NCBI GenBank assembly: GCA_040766985.1
Contig: JAXGPL010000007.1
Location: forward strand, 62,001-126,000
Direction of reading: 5' to 3'
Length of the DNA stretch: 64,000 nt
Origin: JAXGPL01 sp040766985
GTDB lineage: Bacteria > Bacillota > Sulfobacillia > JAUYEG01
Shown: one piece after another, positions 44,276-53,117 of the stretch
How positions within the stretch are numbered: position 1 is the first letter of the stretch
Layout: each line of letters begins with the position of its first letter
Notes under the pieces: generated by a model
The model's input: only the letters and a program-made list of their open reading frames with translations
Databases searched by the model: none
What the model was told of the DNA's origin: nothing
Translations under genes and position numbers: made by a program

Positions 44276-44512
44276 TTACCTGCGGCGCTCGCGCCCGGTC
44301 CGGTTGGTCTCGCTGGTGTAGTTGCCGGTTTCCCGGTTGGATTTGGGGCCGATGAACGTTGCCCCCGGTCCACCGCGGCCCAACGGGTTACGGTATTGCT
44401 GGTCGCGCTGGCGACTAAGGCCGATCTCCTCGGCGACCTCTTGCTCAAAACGCCTCCGATTCCAATCCTGAGCGGTGTTCCTCCGCCTGAGCTGTTCGCT
44501 GTTCTCAGACAT
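44276..44512 (-). CDS. Small basic protein, possible alpha/beta-type small acid-soluble spore protein relative
   Basis: 78 residues, very rich in Arg, Gln, Asn and Glu. The segment NRRRFEQEVAEEIGLSRQRD resembles the first conserved helix of alpha/beta-type SASP (F-x-EVA-x-E-LG). The second half (NPLGRGGPGATFIGPKSNRE) departs from the family, where the motif GSVGGEMV-K is expected, so the match is partial. The ATG at 44512 follows GGAGGTGA by four bases, an excellent ribosome site. Ends at its own terminator, so it is a monocistronic gene. If it is a SASP, the organism makes spores. Confidence 0.6.
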   Translation of the reverse strand: MSENSEQLRRRNTAQDWNRRRFEQEVAEEIGLSRQRDQQYRNPLGRGGPGATFIGPKSNRETGNYTSETNRTGRERRR

Positions 44513-44630
44513 TCTGTCACCTCCGCCAACTAGTGTTGCTCGGCGTCGACGCAGCATGAGGGCCAGTTGATGGGAGCCTGCGATGTGCGTGGCAAAACAG
44601 CAGTCGCGGCTATGTTCACAGCCCCGCTGG

Positions 44631-45128
44631 CTAGAAACTCCGGAACATCTTGGACGGTGTGTTACAGATTGGGCACCGCTCCGGGACCTCGCCGGTCACG
44701 ACCCAGCCACAGACCGGGCATAGCGCAACAGCCTCGTCGGCATGGTCGTTGCCTCCGGTCACCAGCGACAGGAGCCTGTCGAAGATGGCGCCGTGGACTT
44801 TCTCAGCTGCGTTGGCATACTCGAAGATGCGAAGGGCGGGCTTGTGGTCGTCGGCCTTTGCCGCCGTGATAAACCCGGGGTACATCTCCGTGAACTCGTG
44901 CTCCTCGCCTCTTTTGCTCTCGGCAAGGTTCTCGGCGGTCGTCTTCACCTTGCCGGCTATCTCAAGGTGCTTGAGGGCATGTACCGTTTCCGCCTCGGCA
45001 ATCGCACGGTAGATCCTCGCTACGTTGGGGAAGCCCTCTTTCTCTGCTCTTGCGGCGAACGCCAAGTACCTGCGGTTGGCTTGAGACTCTCCCGCGAATG
45101 CCTCCATGAGATTGGCATCTGTCTTCAT
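44631..45128 (-). CDS. Rubrerythrin
   Basis: Non-haem diiron peroxidase that protects anaerobes from hydrogen peroxide. 165 residues: EXXH-type diiron helices (EAFAGESQANRRYLAF, AIAEAETVHALKHLE, NAAEKVHGAIFDRL) and a C-terminal rubredoxin-like site with CPVCG and CPIC. ATG at 45128 is preferred to the longer reading frame. Alone; upstream is a 290-base divergent gap with the BON-domain gene. Confidence 0.95.
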   Translation of the reverse strand: MKTDANLMEAFAGESQANRRYLAFAARAEKEGFPNVARIYRAIAEAETVHALKHLEIAGKVKTTAENLAESKRGEEHEFTEMYPGFITAAKADDHKPALRIFEYANAAEKVHGAIFDRLLSLVTGGNDHADEAVALCPVCGWVVTGEVPERCPICNTPSKMFRSF

Positions 45129-45420
45129 ACCTCTGATCACGCTCCTTCTATCTATCTGGTTGGCAGGTGGTTGAGCCACCCGCCTGGGTTACGTTCCGAC
45201 GGGCATACGGGTATTGTTTCTCCGTCCGCACGGCTACTTCATCCCCACCCCAAGGTCTTCACCCACGCGGACCGTAAGCCCGGAAGTCTGAATTGTCATA
45301 CTTTACGTTTCCGAAACCTTTCGCATACAGAATCGTAGTACGGAATACAGATACTGTCTGCCGAGCCACCAAAACCCGATTGGATACGACCGACAGAAAA
45401 GCACTGGGAGGCTAAAGACA

Positions 45421-45666
45421 ATGACAGGTAACGCAATCCCAAAAATGTCCCCACAGGACGAGAGCACGTGGTTCAAGGTACGGATTGCCCTCAAGGTAGA
45501 GCCCCAGACGGAAGGTTTCTACAAAGACATCAAGATCACCGTTAATCGCGGTACGGTCACGCTTGAGGGAACAGCCCCGAGCAAAGAGGCCGCCCTTGCG
45601 GCTGAGCGTGCGGCGATGGGCGTGCAGGATGTCATGCAGGTGATCAACAACCTCAAAACCGCCTAG
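45421..45666 (+). CDS. Stand-alone BON-domain protein
   Basis: 81 residues: STWFKVRIALKVEPQTEG then IKITVNRGTVTLEGTAPSKE and VMQVINNLKT, the alpha-beta-beta pattern of one BON domain. No signal peptide, so it should be cytoplasmic, whereas most BON proteins are exported. ATG is preceded by GGGAGG seven to eight bases upstream. Intact frame, plus strand. Confidence 0.85.
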   Translation: MTGNAIPKMSPQDESTWFKVRIALKVEPQTEGFYKDIKITVNRGTVTLEGTAPSKEAALAAERAAMGVQDVMQVINNLKTA

Positions 45667-45695
45667 CGAGCCGGGTGAAGCATAGACCGGCCGAT

Positions 45696-45727
45696 CCGGC
45701 GCGCGCCACGCCAGGGACGCGCGCCGG
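45696..45727. terminator. Perfect 10-bp hairpin between convergent genes
   Basis: CCGGCGCGCG pairs with CGCGCGCCGG around a 12-base loop. It lies between the BON gene (plus) and a minus-strand small gene, so it can serve both directions. No U-tract on either side. Confidence 0.5.
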
Positions 45728-45731
45728 CTGG

Positions 45732-46035
45732 CTAGACCGACCGGTCCGGCCGGCAGCTGCAGGTATCCATCTGCCGGCCGCACTTGGGACACATCTCGAT
45801 TCCACAGCGGGCATGGTGCAGTTCGCCGCGCTTGGTCCCGCAGTCCGGGCACTCGTCAGGCCAACGGATATCCTGATCATCGATCACCCATGATTCCATG
45901 CCGTACCTGCTCCTGAGGTAGACGACACCATCGATCGTGATGCCGGCCGGGCGACCGCCCAGTCTCATTCGCGTCGCAGACCTGCTCGCAATATGCGCCA
46001 ACGGCTTTCCCCATCTCGTCGGAGAGTTTTGCCAT
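45732..46035 (-). CDS. Small zinc-binding protein (one frame break)
   Basis: About 100 residues. C-terminal half has CPDCGTKRGELHHARCGIEM then CPKCGRQMDTC, a pattern (CxxC, HH, C, CxxC) of a compact metal-binding domain. The N-terminal part reads MAKLSDEMGKAVGAYCEQVC in one frame and continues as RMRLGGRPAGITIDGVVYL in the next after a break near 45962. No named function. ATG at 46035 is preceded by no strong ribosome site. Confidence 0.6.
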
Positions 46036-46171
46036 CTGGAATATCACGCTCAGCGGTGGGCGTCAAGCTTTGTTTGTCTACAGCAAGCCACAGTGCCGGA
46101 GCAGGGAAGCCGTGTCGGACGTAGCATAGCCGATATTACCGTCTGCCTGTGGACCAGATGAATGCTGGACC

Positions 46172-47155
46172 TTATGGGGCGGGGAGGACGAGAACGAGCT
46201 TGCGGAAGTCAATGACGACCAGCCTACCGCGAAACACCTCATTGCCGACGATCGCGTTGACTTGACCGCGGCTGGACGAGGATACCTGATCTACCAACTC
46301 GCTTCCGTAGAGGGTGCCTATTGGCAAGTCGATTAGGCCAGAGTGAAGGGAGATGGTGCAATCAGCGGCTTGAAGATCGACCAGGCCCTGGAATCCCGTC
46401 GTCCGGATAGTCCACTCCCGGCCGGCCTCGGCAGTCAACGACTCATAGGCAGCCTGACCGCAGATGAGGGAGAAGGCTGAAGCGCCAGTATCATATAGCG
46501 CCCTCAAATGGACGTCCCCGTTGAGGTTCAGGACCGGTCGTCCACCCCAAAGCGCTATTGTTGTTTCGGGACCGGAGACGGCGGGCCGGCGTGAGGACAG
46601 TGCGGCACGGCCGCAGGCAAGGTCCAGGATAAGGCAATGCGACCGAAGAAGATCCGTACCGATGGTACCGACAAGCGGAGGCGCTTCCCCATCGATCCTG
46701 AAGCTGGCCTCCACTCCCTTGCGTGCGGGGTCGTCCGCCAGGTCGTGAACGACGATGTTGAGGTTCTCGAATCTGCGCCCTAAGAGCTCAAGATCTGTGA
46801 CTTTTCCATGCCAACTGGTCCGGGCCGCGCTGGCGTCGAGTTCCCTCACCACCTCATACTTGAGTCCTGCATGGTCCGCCACATCGCGGTTAAGATAGCT
46901 GTTTCCTGCTCCCGTATCCAGCTGAAACAAGTATTCGGCGCCATTAACCCTAACCGGCAGGAGCAGCGCCGCACGGTCCCACCCGCCAGGCACATCAGTC
47001 CCCGGATCATAGGAAGCCCAGGTGATATCGGTCCAGTCGAGGTCGTCGAGAGTCACAACGGCGCATGCAGGCATAGCGAGACCGGCAAGGAGCATTCCCA
47101 CGAGCAACAACCCTATCCATGGACGGGTCGGTCTGGCCGGTCGCACGCTTGCCAT
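46172..47155 (-). CDS. Secreted retropepsin-like aspartic protease (two DTG motifs)
   Basis: About 327 residues with a signal peptide (WIGLLLVGMLLAGLAMPACA). Two halves each carry the catalytic motif: LDTGAGNSYLN and YDTGASAFSL, so a single chain can form an active site. Between them LVGTIGTDLLRSHCLILDL is the flap-and-strand region typical of bacterial pepsin/retropepsin-like proteins. The ATG at 47155 has GGGGAGG nine bases upstream and fixes the start. It follows an S41-type peptidase gene, so both may act outside the membrane. No frame breaks. Confidence 0.85.
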   Translation of the reverse strand: MASVRPARPTRPWIGLLLVGMLLAGLAMPACAVVTLDDLDWTDITWASYDPGTDVPGGWDRAALLLPVRVNGAEYLFQLDTGAGNSYLNRDVADHAGLKYEVVRELDASAARTSWHGKVTDLELLGRRFENLNIVVHDLADDPARKGVEASFRIDGEAPPLVGTIGTDLLRSHCLILDLACGRAALSSRRPAVSGPETTIALWGGRPVLNLNGDVHLRALYDTGASAFSLICGQAAYESLTAEAGREWTIRTTGFQGLVDLQAADCTISLHSGLIDLPIGTLYGSELVDQVSSSSRGQVNAIVGNEVFRGRLVVIDFRKLVLVLPAP

Positions 47156-47202
47156 GGCTATGAGCCTCCCCGGGCACTGCTGTCGACTGATCACTCCCCA
47201 AG

Positions 47203-48777
47203 CTACCGTGTCCGCCTTATCTCCTCAAGGCACGCCCTCAGGACGCGATCGGTCACGACAGACGGCTGGCTCGACCGTACTCCGATAACCTCCAACCCGG
47301 ACTCGCGCACCCAGATGTCAGGCAAGGTACCGCACTGCGCATTGGCTGTGCCGTCAGGGTTCAGCCCGAGGACAGACGCAAACCCGACTACCATCCGGCT
47401 ATGCGGAAGGACCACATAGGCGGGATTGAAACCGACTCCGTCTCCTCCCGTCTGACATCCAACCAGTGTCGCCCAACCCGTGCCCCTACAGAACGAAGCG
47501 AAGCTATCTGCCGCCGAGAACGAGCGACAGTCTGTCAGCACCCATATACGGCCGCGGTAGGCAGCTCCGTCGGCCTCTGGCTCGATAGCATCCGTGCTAA
47601 CGACGAGGTCGCCGAACTGCTCCGTCTTTACTTCGTCCGGAATGCCGCCTCCTGCCGGCCCAAAGAGCTCCTCAATGCGGTTCCTGGAAACCCATTCGCC
47701 CCAGCCGGCGTCGACGCAGGCCGACAGATAGCCTTGACGAACTCGGAGTTCCTGCCCACGAGGATTGTCCGGTGGTGGACAGGCTCGGCGCAAAGCAATT
47801 TGACCAGCAGTTGCCATACCCCGCTGCTGCCGCCGGGGTTTCCGCGAATGTCGATTATCAGGTCTTGGGTGTTGAGCACAGCCTGCACACATGACCTGAG
47901 TTCGGACTCGAATCCATCGCGTGCCCCAAAATCCCTCAGCCAAAGGTAGCCAATGCCGTCGCTGAGTATAGTGGAGCCCACTCGTTGCGAGCGAGGGCAG
48001 GCCACCGCTCAAACCCGGGGGAGGGTTGGCCGTTGGCGGATGACAGGACCAGGGAGACATCGTCACCAGCTCGGTCGGTGAATCCAGTCTCTCCCGGTGG
48101 CAGGTATAGGTCACGGGCGAAGACCTTCCGGGCGACCGGATCCCATTGCAGCTTCATCTCACCGACCCGAGAATGGACGTAGTCGTCGACGGCCAGGCCC
48201 CCGACCCCGACAACCCGCCACCCCACCTCAACCGGGACCGTTTTTGGCAGGTCAGGGCTTACGCCTGCGACTATGTACTCACCCGAGGCATAGGCTGCGG
48301 CGATACCTGAGAACTGACTCACGGTGCTATCCGCGACGTAGTCGTACCAGCTCTGGGCTTTACCCGCCGAAGCTCCCGTGACCATGTCGGTGAGGAATTG
48401 CGGAGCATACTCGCTCTGGAGCAGGTCCACGTAGTGCCCGGGGACGATCAGCGGTGTGAGCCGTTGGCCAAGGACTTGAGCATGTGGTCGATTGCGAGAG
48501 CCCATTGCTGATCGCTCTCAGCGGCTACAACCATCGCCTTGAACTCCTCGTACTGGTCCTCCCACTGAACGCCGAACATGCGTGACCACACACCGAGGAG
48601 AGGATGGTTGTCCCGGATAGTGCCGAAGAGGTAGTCGAAGTCCGCGAAGCGCTGATCGACAGACAGCCCGCAACCCGCTAACGCAATGAACAGCAGCGAC
48701 AGGATCAAGAGCAATACTAACCTTCTGCCGAACCGGGAGTGTAGGGGGCGCGAGACCATAGCTTCCGCGGACCGCAT
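47203..48777 (-). CDS. S41-family (C-terminal processing) peptidase lipoprotein, several frame breaks
   Basis: Signal peptide with lipobox (LLLILSLLFIALAGC), then RFADFDYLFGTIRDNHPLLG (tail-specific protease N-terminal domain), a PDZ-like part (VGWRVVGVGGLAVDDYVHSR), and the peptidase core: DLIIDIRGNPGGSSGVWQLL, GRIWVLTDCRSFSAADSFAS with the catalytic Ser in SFSAADSF, VGCQTGGDGVGFNPA and GLNPDGTANAQCGT-x-PDI. Frame changes near 48475, 47970 and 47690. About 520 residues. Cotranscribed with the aspartic protease gene. No frame breaks fall inside the motifs themselves, so error and decay are both possible. Confidence 0.78.
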
Positions 48778-49018
48778 CAGCGAGGATCCCCTTCCTCCCT
48801 GGTGGCGCTGCCGGTACACTGGGCAGCCGCCACTGCGCCGAAGCCTATCCCCTCTTCATTCATAGCATGGAAAGCGGCTTAGAGCTATCGGTTCTGGGTA
48901 GGCGCATGATCCTGCGTGCTCTGAGAGGTGAGGATGACGGCGACATGAGAGACGACCCCACAAGGGGTGGAGCCTCGTCGTACTGGGAGTAGCCGCCGGT
49001 ATCGACGGTTGCTCCATC

Positions 49019-49620
49019 TCAGGGCACATTCGTGAGCAAGGTTCCCGCAGCCTGACGAACCACTTCCAGCACCCAGTGCAGCGCAGCCCGTCATCGTCGG
49101 GACGCCAGGCAGCGGCAAGCGTAACGGTTGGCGATGAGGTCAGCGAACGACATACCACACCCGGACGGGCCAGCGCCCGACCGGCAGCCGGGGCCAGCGT
49201 CACCCCCGCATTGCCGGCCACCAGCGATAACAGCGTCTCCATCTGGATTGCTTCTTGTGTCACTCGTGGTTGGAAACCGGCCACACGGCAGCACCGTCGA
49301 TTATCTGCCCGGACAAACCCTGCTCCCCGGTTGGGGGAAAGAGGACAAATGGCTCTGCAGCGAGGTCCTTCACGTCTATCGGTCGCTCTGCTGGAGCGGA
49401 CAGCGGTTGGCCTTTCGGCAGAACCGCCACCAACTGCTCCTCCTGCACCGCCTCTGTGACGAGGTCTGCTGTACTCCAGCGGCGGCCTGAGGAAACCAAG
49501 GTCGAGGTCCCCGAGAAAGGGCCGCAGCCTGCCGGCCCGTGGTCATCTCGCGTAGTGCTAACGTGATTTCTGGATGGCGATCTCTGAGGCCTAAACCGTG
49601 GCGCTTGTATCACAGTTCTT
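49019..49620 (-). pseudogene. LysR-type regulator remnant: effector domain without the DNA-binding domain
   Basis: Only the C-terminal substrate-binding part is present: HPEITLALREMTTGRQAAAL, EEQLVAVLPKGQPL, DVKDLAAEPFVLFPPT, then in other frames PRVTQEAIQMETLLSLVAGN and GVTLAPAAGRAL. The N-terminal HTH (about 90 residues) is missing and the sequence upstream of 49620 belongs to a different gene remnant, so the gene is truncated at a real junction in addition to small breaks. Likely non-functional. Confidence 0.65.
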
Positions 49621-50140
49621 GGGACCACGTAGGACTTTCTGCGGGAGCTTGATGGCCCAGTCCGCCGGGACTGGTGAGTTGTAGAGGCTGACGAATGACA
49701 ACGGACCGTCGATCAGCGTTTTCGTCAACGCCTCTCTGCCAGCCCTATCGACGATTGTGTGGCAGCAATGCATCCCGGCGATGTAGTAGGCCCGGCCACC
49801 AGTGTACACCTTTCCCAGATCAACCTGGCTAGCTCATCCGGGGAAATGGAGCCCACCGCAGCAAGGACTTCGTTGTAGGCGTCAACTTGTCTGCGTACCT
49901 CTGCCTGGTCTTCGTAGAGGCGGAAGTCTACCTCGCCCGGTGCCGGAAACTGCTGTCTCGCCTGGTAGGCGACATAATCGCAGAAACCCTCACCCTGCAG
50001 CCCGTAGAGGAGCGTGCCATACTCGCCCTCGGGGATTCCGTCGTTACCGCCAAGCGCCCGGCATTGGGAGTGGCCCACGTGTCCAACCCCGTGGATCAGG
50101 CACTGCGGCGGCAGTCATTCGTCCAGCGCCCCCACCGCCA
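49591..50140 (-). pseudogene. Remnant resembling a DUF5700/zinc-metallopeptidase-type protein
   Basis: The readable parts are GHVGHSQCRALGG, a possible metal motif of the H-x-x-x-H type, then LLYGLQGEGFCDYVAYQARQ, RQVDAYNEVLAAVGSISPDE and, in another frame, TGGRAYYIAGMHCCHTIVDR and GREALTKTLIDGPLSFVSLY. The order (HExxH-like helix, an acidic E-G-x-x-DY helix, a G-x-x-M helix) is what I would expect for that family, but the match is weak. Its N-terminal part is absent. Probably an inactive piece. Confidence 0.4.
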
Positions 50141-50157
50141 AAGCGGTAGGGGGGCGC
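50126..50157 (-). terminator. Strong hairpin at the end of the hdr-flx-polyprenyl operon
   Basis: GCGCCCCC-ACCGC pairs with GCGGT-GGGGGCGC around a 4-base loop, with a 2-base bulge: 13 pairs. It begins 3 bases after the polyprenyl synthetase stop. There is no U-tract. Confidence 0.55.
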
Positions 50158-50159
50158 CA

Positions 50160-51116
50160 TCAATGCGACCGGTTTGCCGCAAATCTCGCCAGCCTCTCGA
50201 GCGACCCGCGCGGATCCCCCGGCGGCAGGATGCCCAGCGCGTCCTGCGCCCTTCGCACATAGCAGTCCGCAACCACGCGCGAATATTCCACCCCATCGCT
50301 GGCGCGGACCAGATCCAAGGCTCGTCGGCGGTCCTCCGGCCCGGCGAGCCTGCGACCCAGGAGTGTGCGCAGTTCGGGTTGCCTCGCCACGGCCCTGATC
50401 ACGGGCAGGGTGAGGAGACCGGTTTCGATATCCCGGCCTGTCGACTTGCCGACCTGGCCATCGGCCGCAATGACATCGAGGATATCGTCGGTGATCTGAA
50501 ACGCGATTCCGAGCAACTCGCCGTAGGTATGCAACGCATCCGTAACCACCGGTGAAGCCCCCGCCAACACGGCCCCGGAACGGCAGCACTCTGCGATGAG
50601 CAGGGCACTCTTGCGTCGGATCAACTCGATATACTCCGCCTCAGTGTAGGCAAGATCGTATGCCCGCTCGACTTGCTCCAGTTCGGCCTGGCAGATGCCC
50701 TCGACCGTCTGGCCGAGGCGGACGCTGATCTCAGTGCGGCCAAGACCCGCGATCATGGTCAGGGCCCGTGCAAAGAGATAGTCGCCCGACAGCACCGCGA
50801 CCCGGCTGCCCCACCTGGCTGCAACGGTAGGCTTTCCGCGCCGCAGGCTTGCACCGTCGATCATGTCGTCATGGACAAGAGTGGCGGTGTGAAGGATTTC
50901 GCAGGCGACCGCGAGAGGCATAGCGATGCCTGCTCCCGCCGGGCCGCTAGGGCCCGCCTGGGCACAAAGCAGCACAAGCGCGGGACGGAGCCTCTTGCCG
51001 CCGCTCTCGGAGAGATGAGTCGAGATTTGGCCGAGGAGCCCGGCCTGGTTCTCCAGCGCGGCGGCTAGTCCGCGCTCGAAGATGGGGAGGCTTTCGAGCG
51101 CAATGTCCTCAGCCAC
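50160..51116 (-). CDS. Polyprenyl (trans-prenyl) diphosphate synthase
   Basis: Makes the isoprenoid chain of menaquinone or undecaprenyl-type lipids. 318 residues with GGKRLRPALVLL, the first Asp-rich motif LVHDDMIDGASLRRG, the second in FQITDDILDV and the conserved GDYLFARAL. The chain length cannot be set safely. GTG start follows the flxA stop by 5 bases, so it is the last gene of the hdr-flx operon. Placement beside an electron-bifurcating complex hints that the product is a quinone side chain, but this is inference. Confidence 0.93.
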   Translation of the reverse strand: MAEDIALESLPIFERGLAAALENQAGLLGQISTHLSESGGKRLRPALVLLCAQAGPSGPAGAGIAMPLAVACEILHTATLVHDDMIDGASLRRGKPTVAARWGSRVAVLSGDYLFARALTMIAGLGRTEISVRLGQTVEGICQAELEQVERAYDLAYTEAEYIELIRRKSALLIAECCRSGAVLAGASPVVTDALHTYGELLGIAFQITDDILDVIAADGQVGKSTGRDIETGLLTLPVIRAVARQPELRTLLGRRLAGPEDRRRALDLVRASDGVEYSRVVADCYVRRAQDALGILPPGDPRGSLERLARFAANRSH

Positions 51117-51121
51117 AGGGA

Positions 51122-51975
51122 CTAGTACTCCTCAGGCAGCCGGCCTAGCTCAGCCATGCTGAACACCGGGCCGTCGCGGCAGACGTACTTGGATCCGATG
51201 TTGCACCGGCCACAGCGTCCAACCCCGCACTGCATCTTCAGTTCCATGCTAACGAGGATGTCCTCCGGCGCAAAGCCGAGGGCCGCCAGGGTTTCCACAG
51301 TGAAGCGGATCATCAGCGGCGGACCGCACACAACGGCGATCTGCCCGTCGGGGGCCGGCGCCAGGGCCGCGAGATGCTGGGGAATCAGCGCGACCGGGCC
51401 GTCCCAGCCGGGTGCGGGCGCGTCGACCGTGAGGTGCACTGCAGAGTCGCGTGCCGCCGGCCAGGTCGAGACAGCTCTTCCTTGTAGCACATCTCGCCGG
51501 GGTTCTGCGCGCCGTAGACGACCGTCAGTCTGCCGAAATCGGATCGCTTGTCGAGGCAGTAGTTGACCAGCGAGCGCAGCCCCGAAAGGCCGATACCGCC
51601 GCCGATGACCAGCAGGTCGCGGCCTGCCAGGCGCTCGATGGGATAGCCGTTGCCGTAGGGGCCGCGCACGCCGACCTTGTCGCCGGGCCCAAGTTCGTGC
51701 AGTGCGGCGGTGTTGCGGCCGGCTAGTTTGACCGTGAACTCCAGGGGCCCCCGGCGAGTCGGGGTAGAGGCCATCGCAATCATGCTCTCGCCGGTCCCCA
51801 CATTCGAAACCATCCCGCACTGCCCCGGCCGGTAGGAAAACCACTCCCGTACGCCGTCCTCTCCGTGGCCGGGGACGATGCTGAAGGTGCGGATCAGGCC
51901 GGAGGCGGTTTCGCGGATGACGTCAACCACCGTCCCGACTTGTGGCACGAGCGGATTGGCGTTGATGCTACTCAT
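51122..51975 (-). CDS. flxA: FAD/NAD(H)-binding oxidoreductase subunit of the Flx (flavin oxidoreductase) complex (one frame break)
   Basis: Takes electrons from NADH. Flavin-reductase-type FAD domain (FSYRPGQCGMVSNVG), then NAD-binding VIGGGIGLSGLRSLVNYC, and a C-terminal 2Fe-2S site CGVGRCGRCNIGSKYVCRDG as in dihydroorotate-dehydrogenase electron-transfer and sulfite-reductase B subunits. Frame changes near 51475. About 285 residues. Overlaps flxB by 4 bases. In known systems FlxABCD-HdrABC couples NADH oxidation to reduction of ferredoxin and a disulfide. Confidence 0.9.
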
Positions 51976-53117
51976 AACCGCGTCGCCTCGCCTTCGAGCA
52001 GCACTGCGGCTGCCTCGGCCACGTGAAGGCCGACCGGGCACGCCTGCGCGCATCTACCGCAGCCGACGCACATCAGGCGCCCGTGGCGGACGCGATGGTA
52101 GGAGAGTTTGTGCATGAACCGTTGCCTCACCCGTTCGGTCTTTGTCGGCCGCGGGTTGTGTCCCCCGGCCGCGACCATGTACTCCTTGAACTGACACGAG
52201 TCCCAGGTCCGGACCCGGCGTCCCCCCTGGAAACCCGCCTCGTCGCTCACCGCGAAGCAGTGGCACGTCGGACAGACATAGGCGCATGCGCCACAGCTTA
52301 TGCAGCGTTGGGCGATCGTGGGCCAGGCCGGGCTGTTGAACAACACCAGGGATTCCTCTTCGGTGGCGCCGCGCACCGCGCGAAGGTCGACGCGCTGCCC
52401 AATAGCTGTGCGCCGGCCGGCAAGGGCGGCATGCCGCGAACGGTATTCGGCCGCTGTTTCAGGGCCGGCTGGCGAATCTCCCTCCGCGAGCCGCGCGAGA
52501 ACCTCGCGGCCCCTCTCTGTCAAGCCTCGCAGCAGCAACGTGGACTCGCCGGACGATTCGCCGGGCGCCGGCAGGACCATCAGGTCGCCGCCCTCGGCGG
52601 CCGGGTTCAGTCCGCATGCGTCGCAGAAGCATTCCGGCGTGGTCGCCCCGCATGCCCAGGTCACGGTCAGCGTTCGCTCGCGCGCTGCCCCGTAAGAATC
52701 GTCCGGCCACGGGCCTTCGAGCAGGGCCTGGTCGAGTATCTGGAGAGCGGCGGCATCGCAGGGGCGCACGCCGAACAGGACCGCAGACATGAGCGAGCCA
52801 TCGGCCCGTCTGGAGGGAGTGATTCGCAGATCGTTCTGCCGTGACTCCCAACCGAACAGTTCTTCAGTCTGGGGCAACAGGATTGCCTTGGGAGAAAGGA
52901 GTGTGTTGACGAAAGCGCTCCAAGTGGAGCAGTCGATTTCCGCCGGGTTTTGAGGCTCCCAGACCCAGCCTTCGGGTCGGTGACGCGGCGCCCAGAAGGC
53001 TCCCCCAACTCCCGCAACCGCCAGGCATGTCTCGGCCAGTGCCGCCAGCCGCTCGGGTCTTAGGCTCAGATATTCGAATTTGGTCTCCGTACCCGCCGGG
53101 CCAGTTAACTCAGTCAT
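51972..53117 (-). CDS. flxB: 4Fe-4S dicluster electron-transfer subunit FlxB (AsrA-like)
   Basis: 382 residues. N-terminal half is the AsrA/HdrFlx-type domain (SPKAILLPQTEELFGWE, SAVLFGVRPCDAAALQILD). Two C-terminal 4Fe-4S clusters: CISCGACAYVCPTCHC and CVGCGRCAQACPVGLH. Related to the 4Fe-4S dicluster subunit A of anaerobic sulfite reductase. ATG at 53117 has AAGGAGG five bases upstream. Intact. Overlaps flxC by 8 bases. Confidence 0.88.
   Translation of the reverse strand: MTELTGPAGTETKFEYLSLRPERLAALAETCLAVAGVGGAFWAPRHRPEGWVWEPQNPAEIDCSTWSAFVNTLLSPKAILLPQTEELFGWESRQNDLRITPSRRADGSLMSAVLFGVRPCDAAALQILDQALLEGPWPDDSYGAARERTLTVTWACGATTPECFCDACGLNPAAEGGDLMVLPAPGESSGESTLLLRGLTERGREVLARLAEGDSPAGPETAAEYRSRHAALAGRRTAIGQRVDLRAVRGATEEESLVLFNSPAWPTIAQRCISCGACAYVCPTCHCFAVSDEAGFQGGRRVRTWDSCQFKEYMVAAGGHNPRPTKTERVRQRFMHKLSYHRVRHGRLMCVGCGRCAQACPVGLHVAEAAAVLLEGEATRL

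Noticed and set aside
49019..49620. Functional LysR regulator
   Set aside because: The DNA-binding domain is missing and the start is replaced by unrelated sequence.
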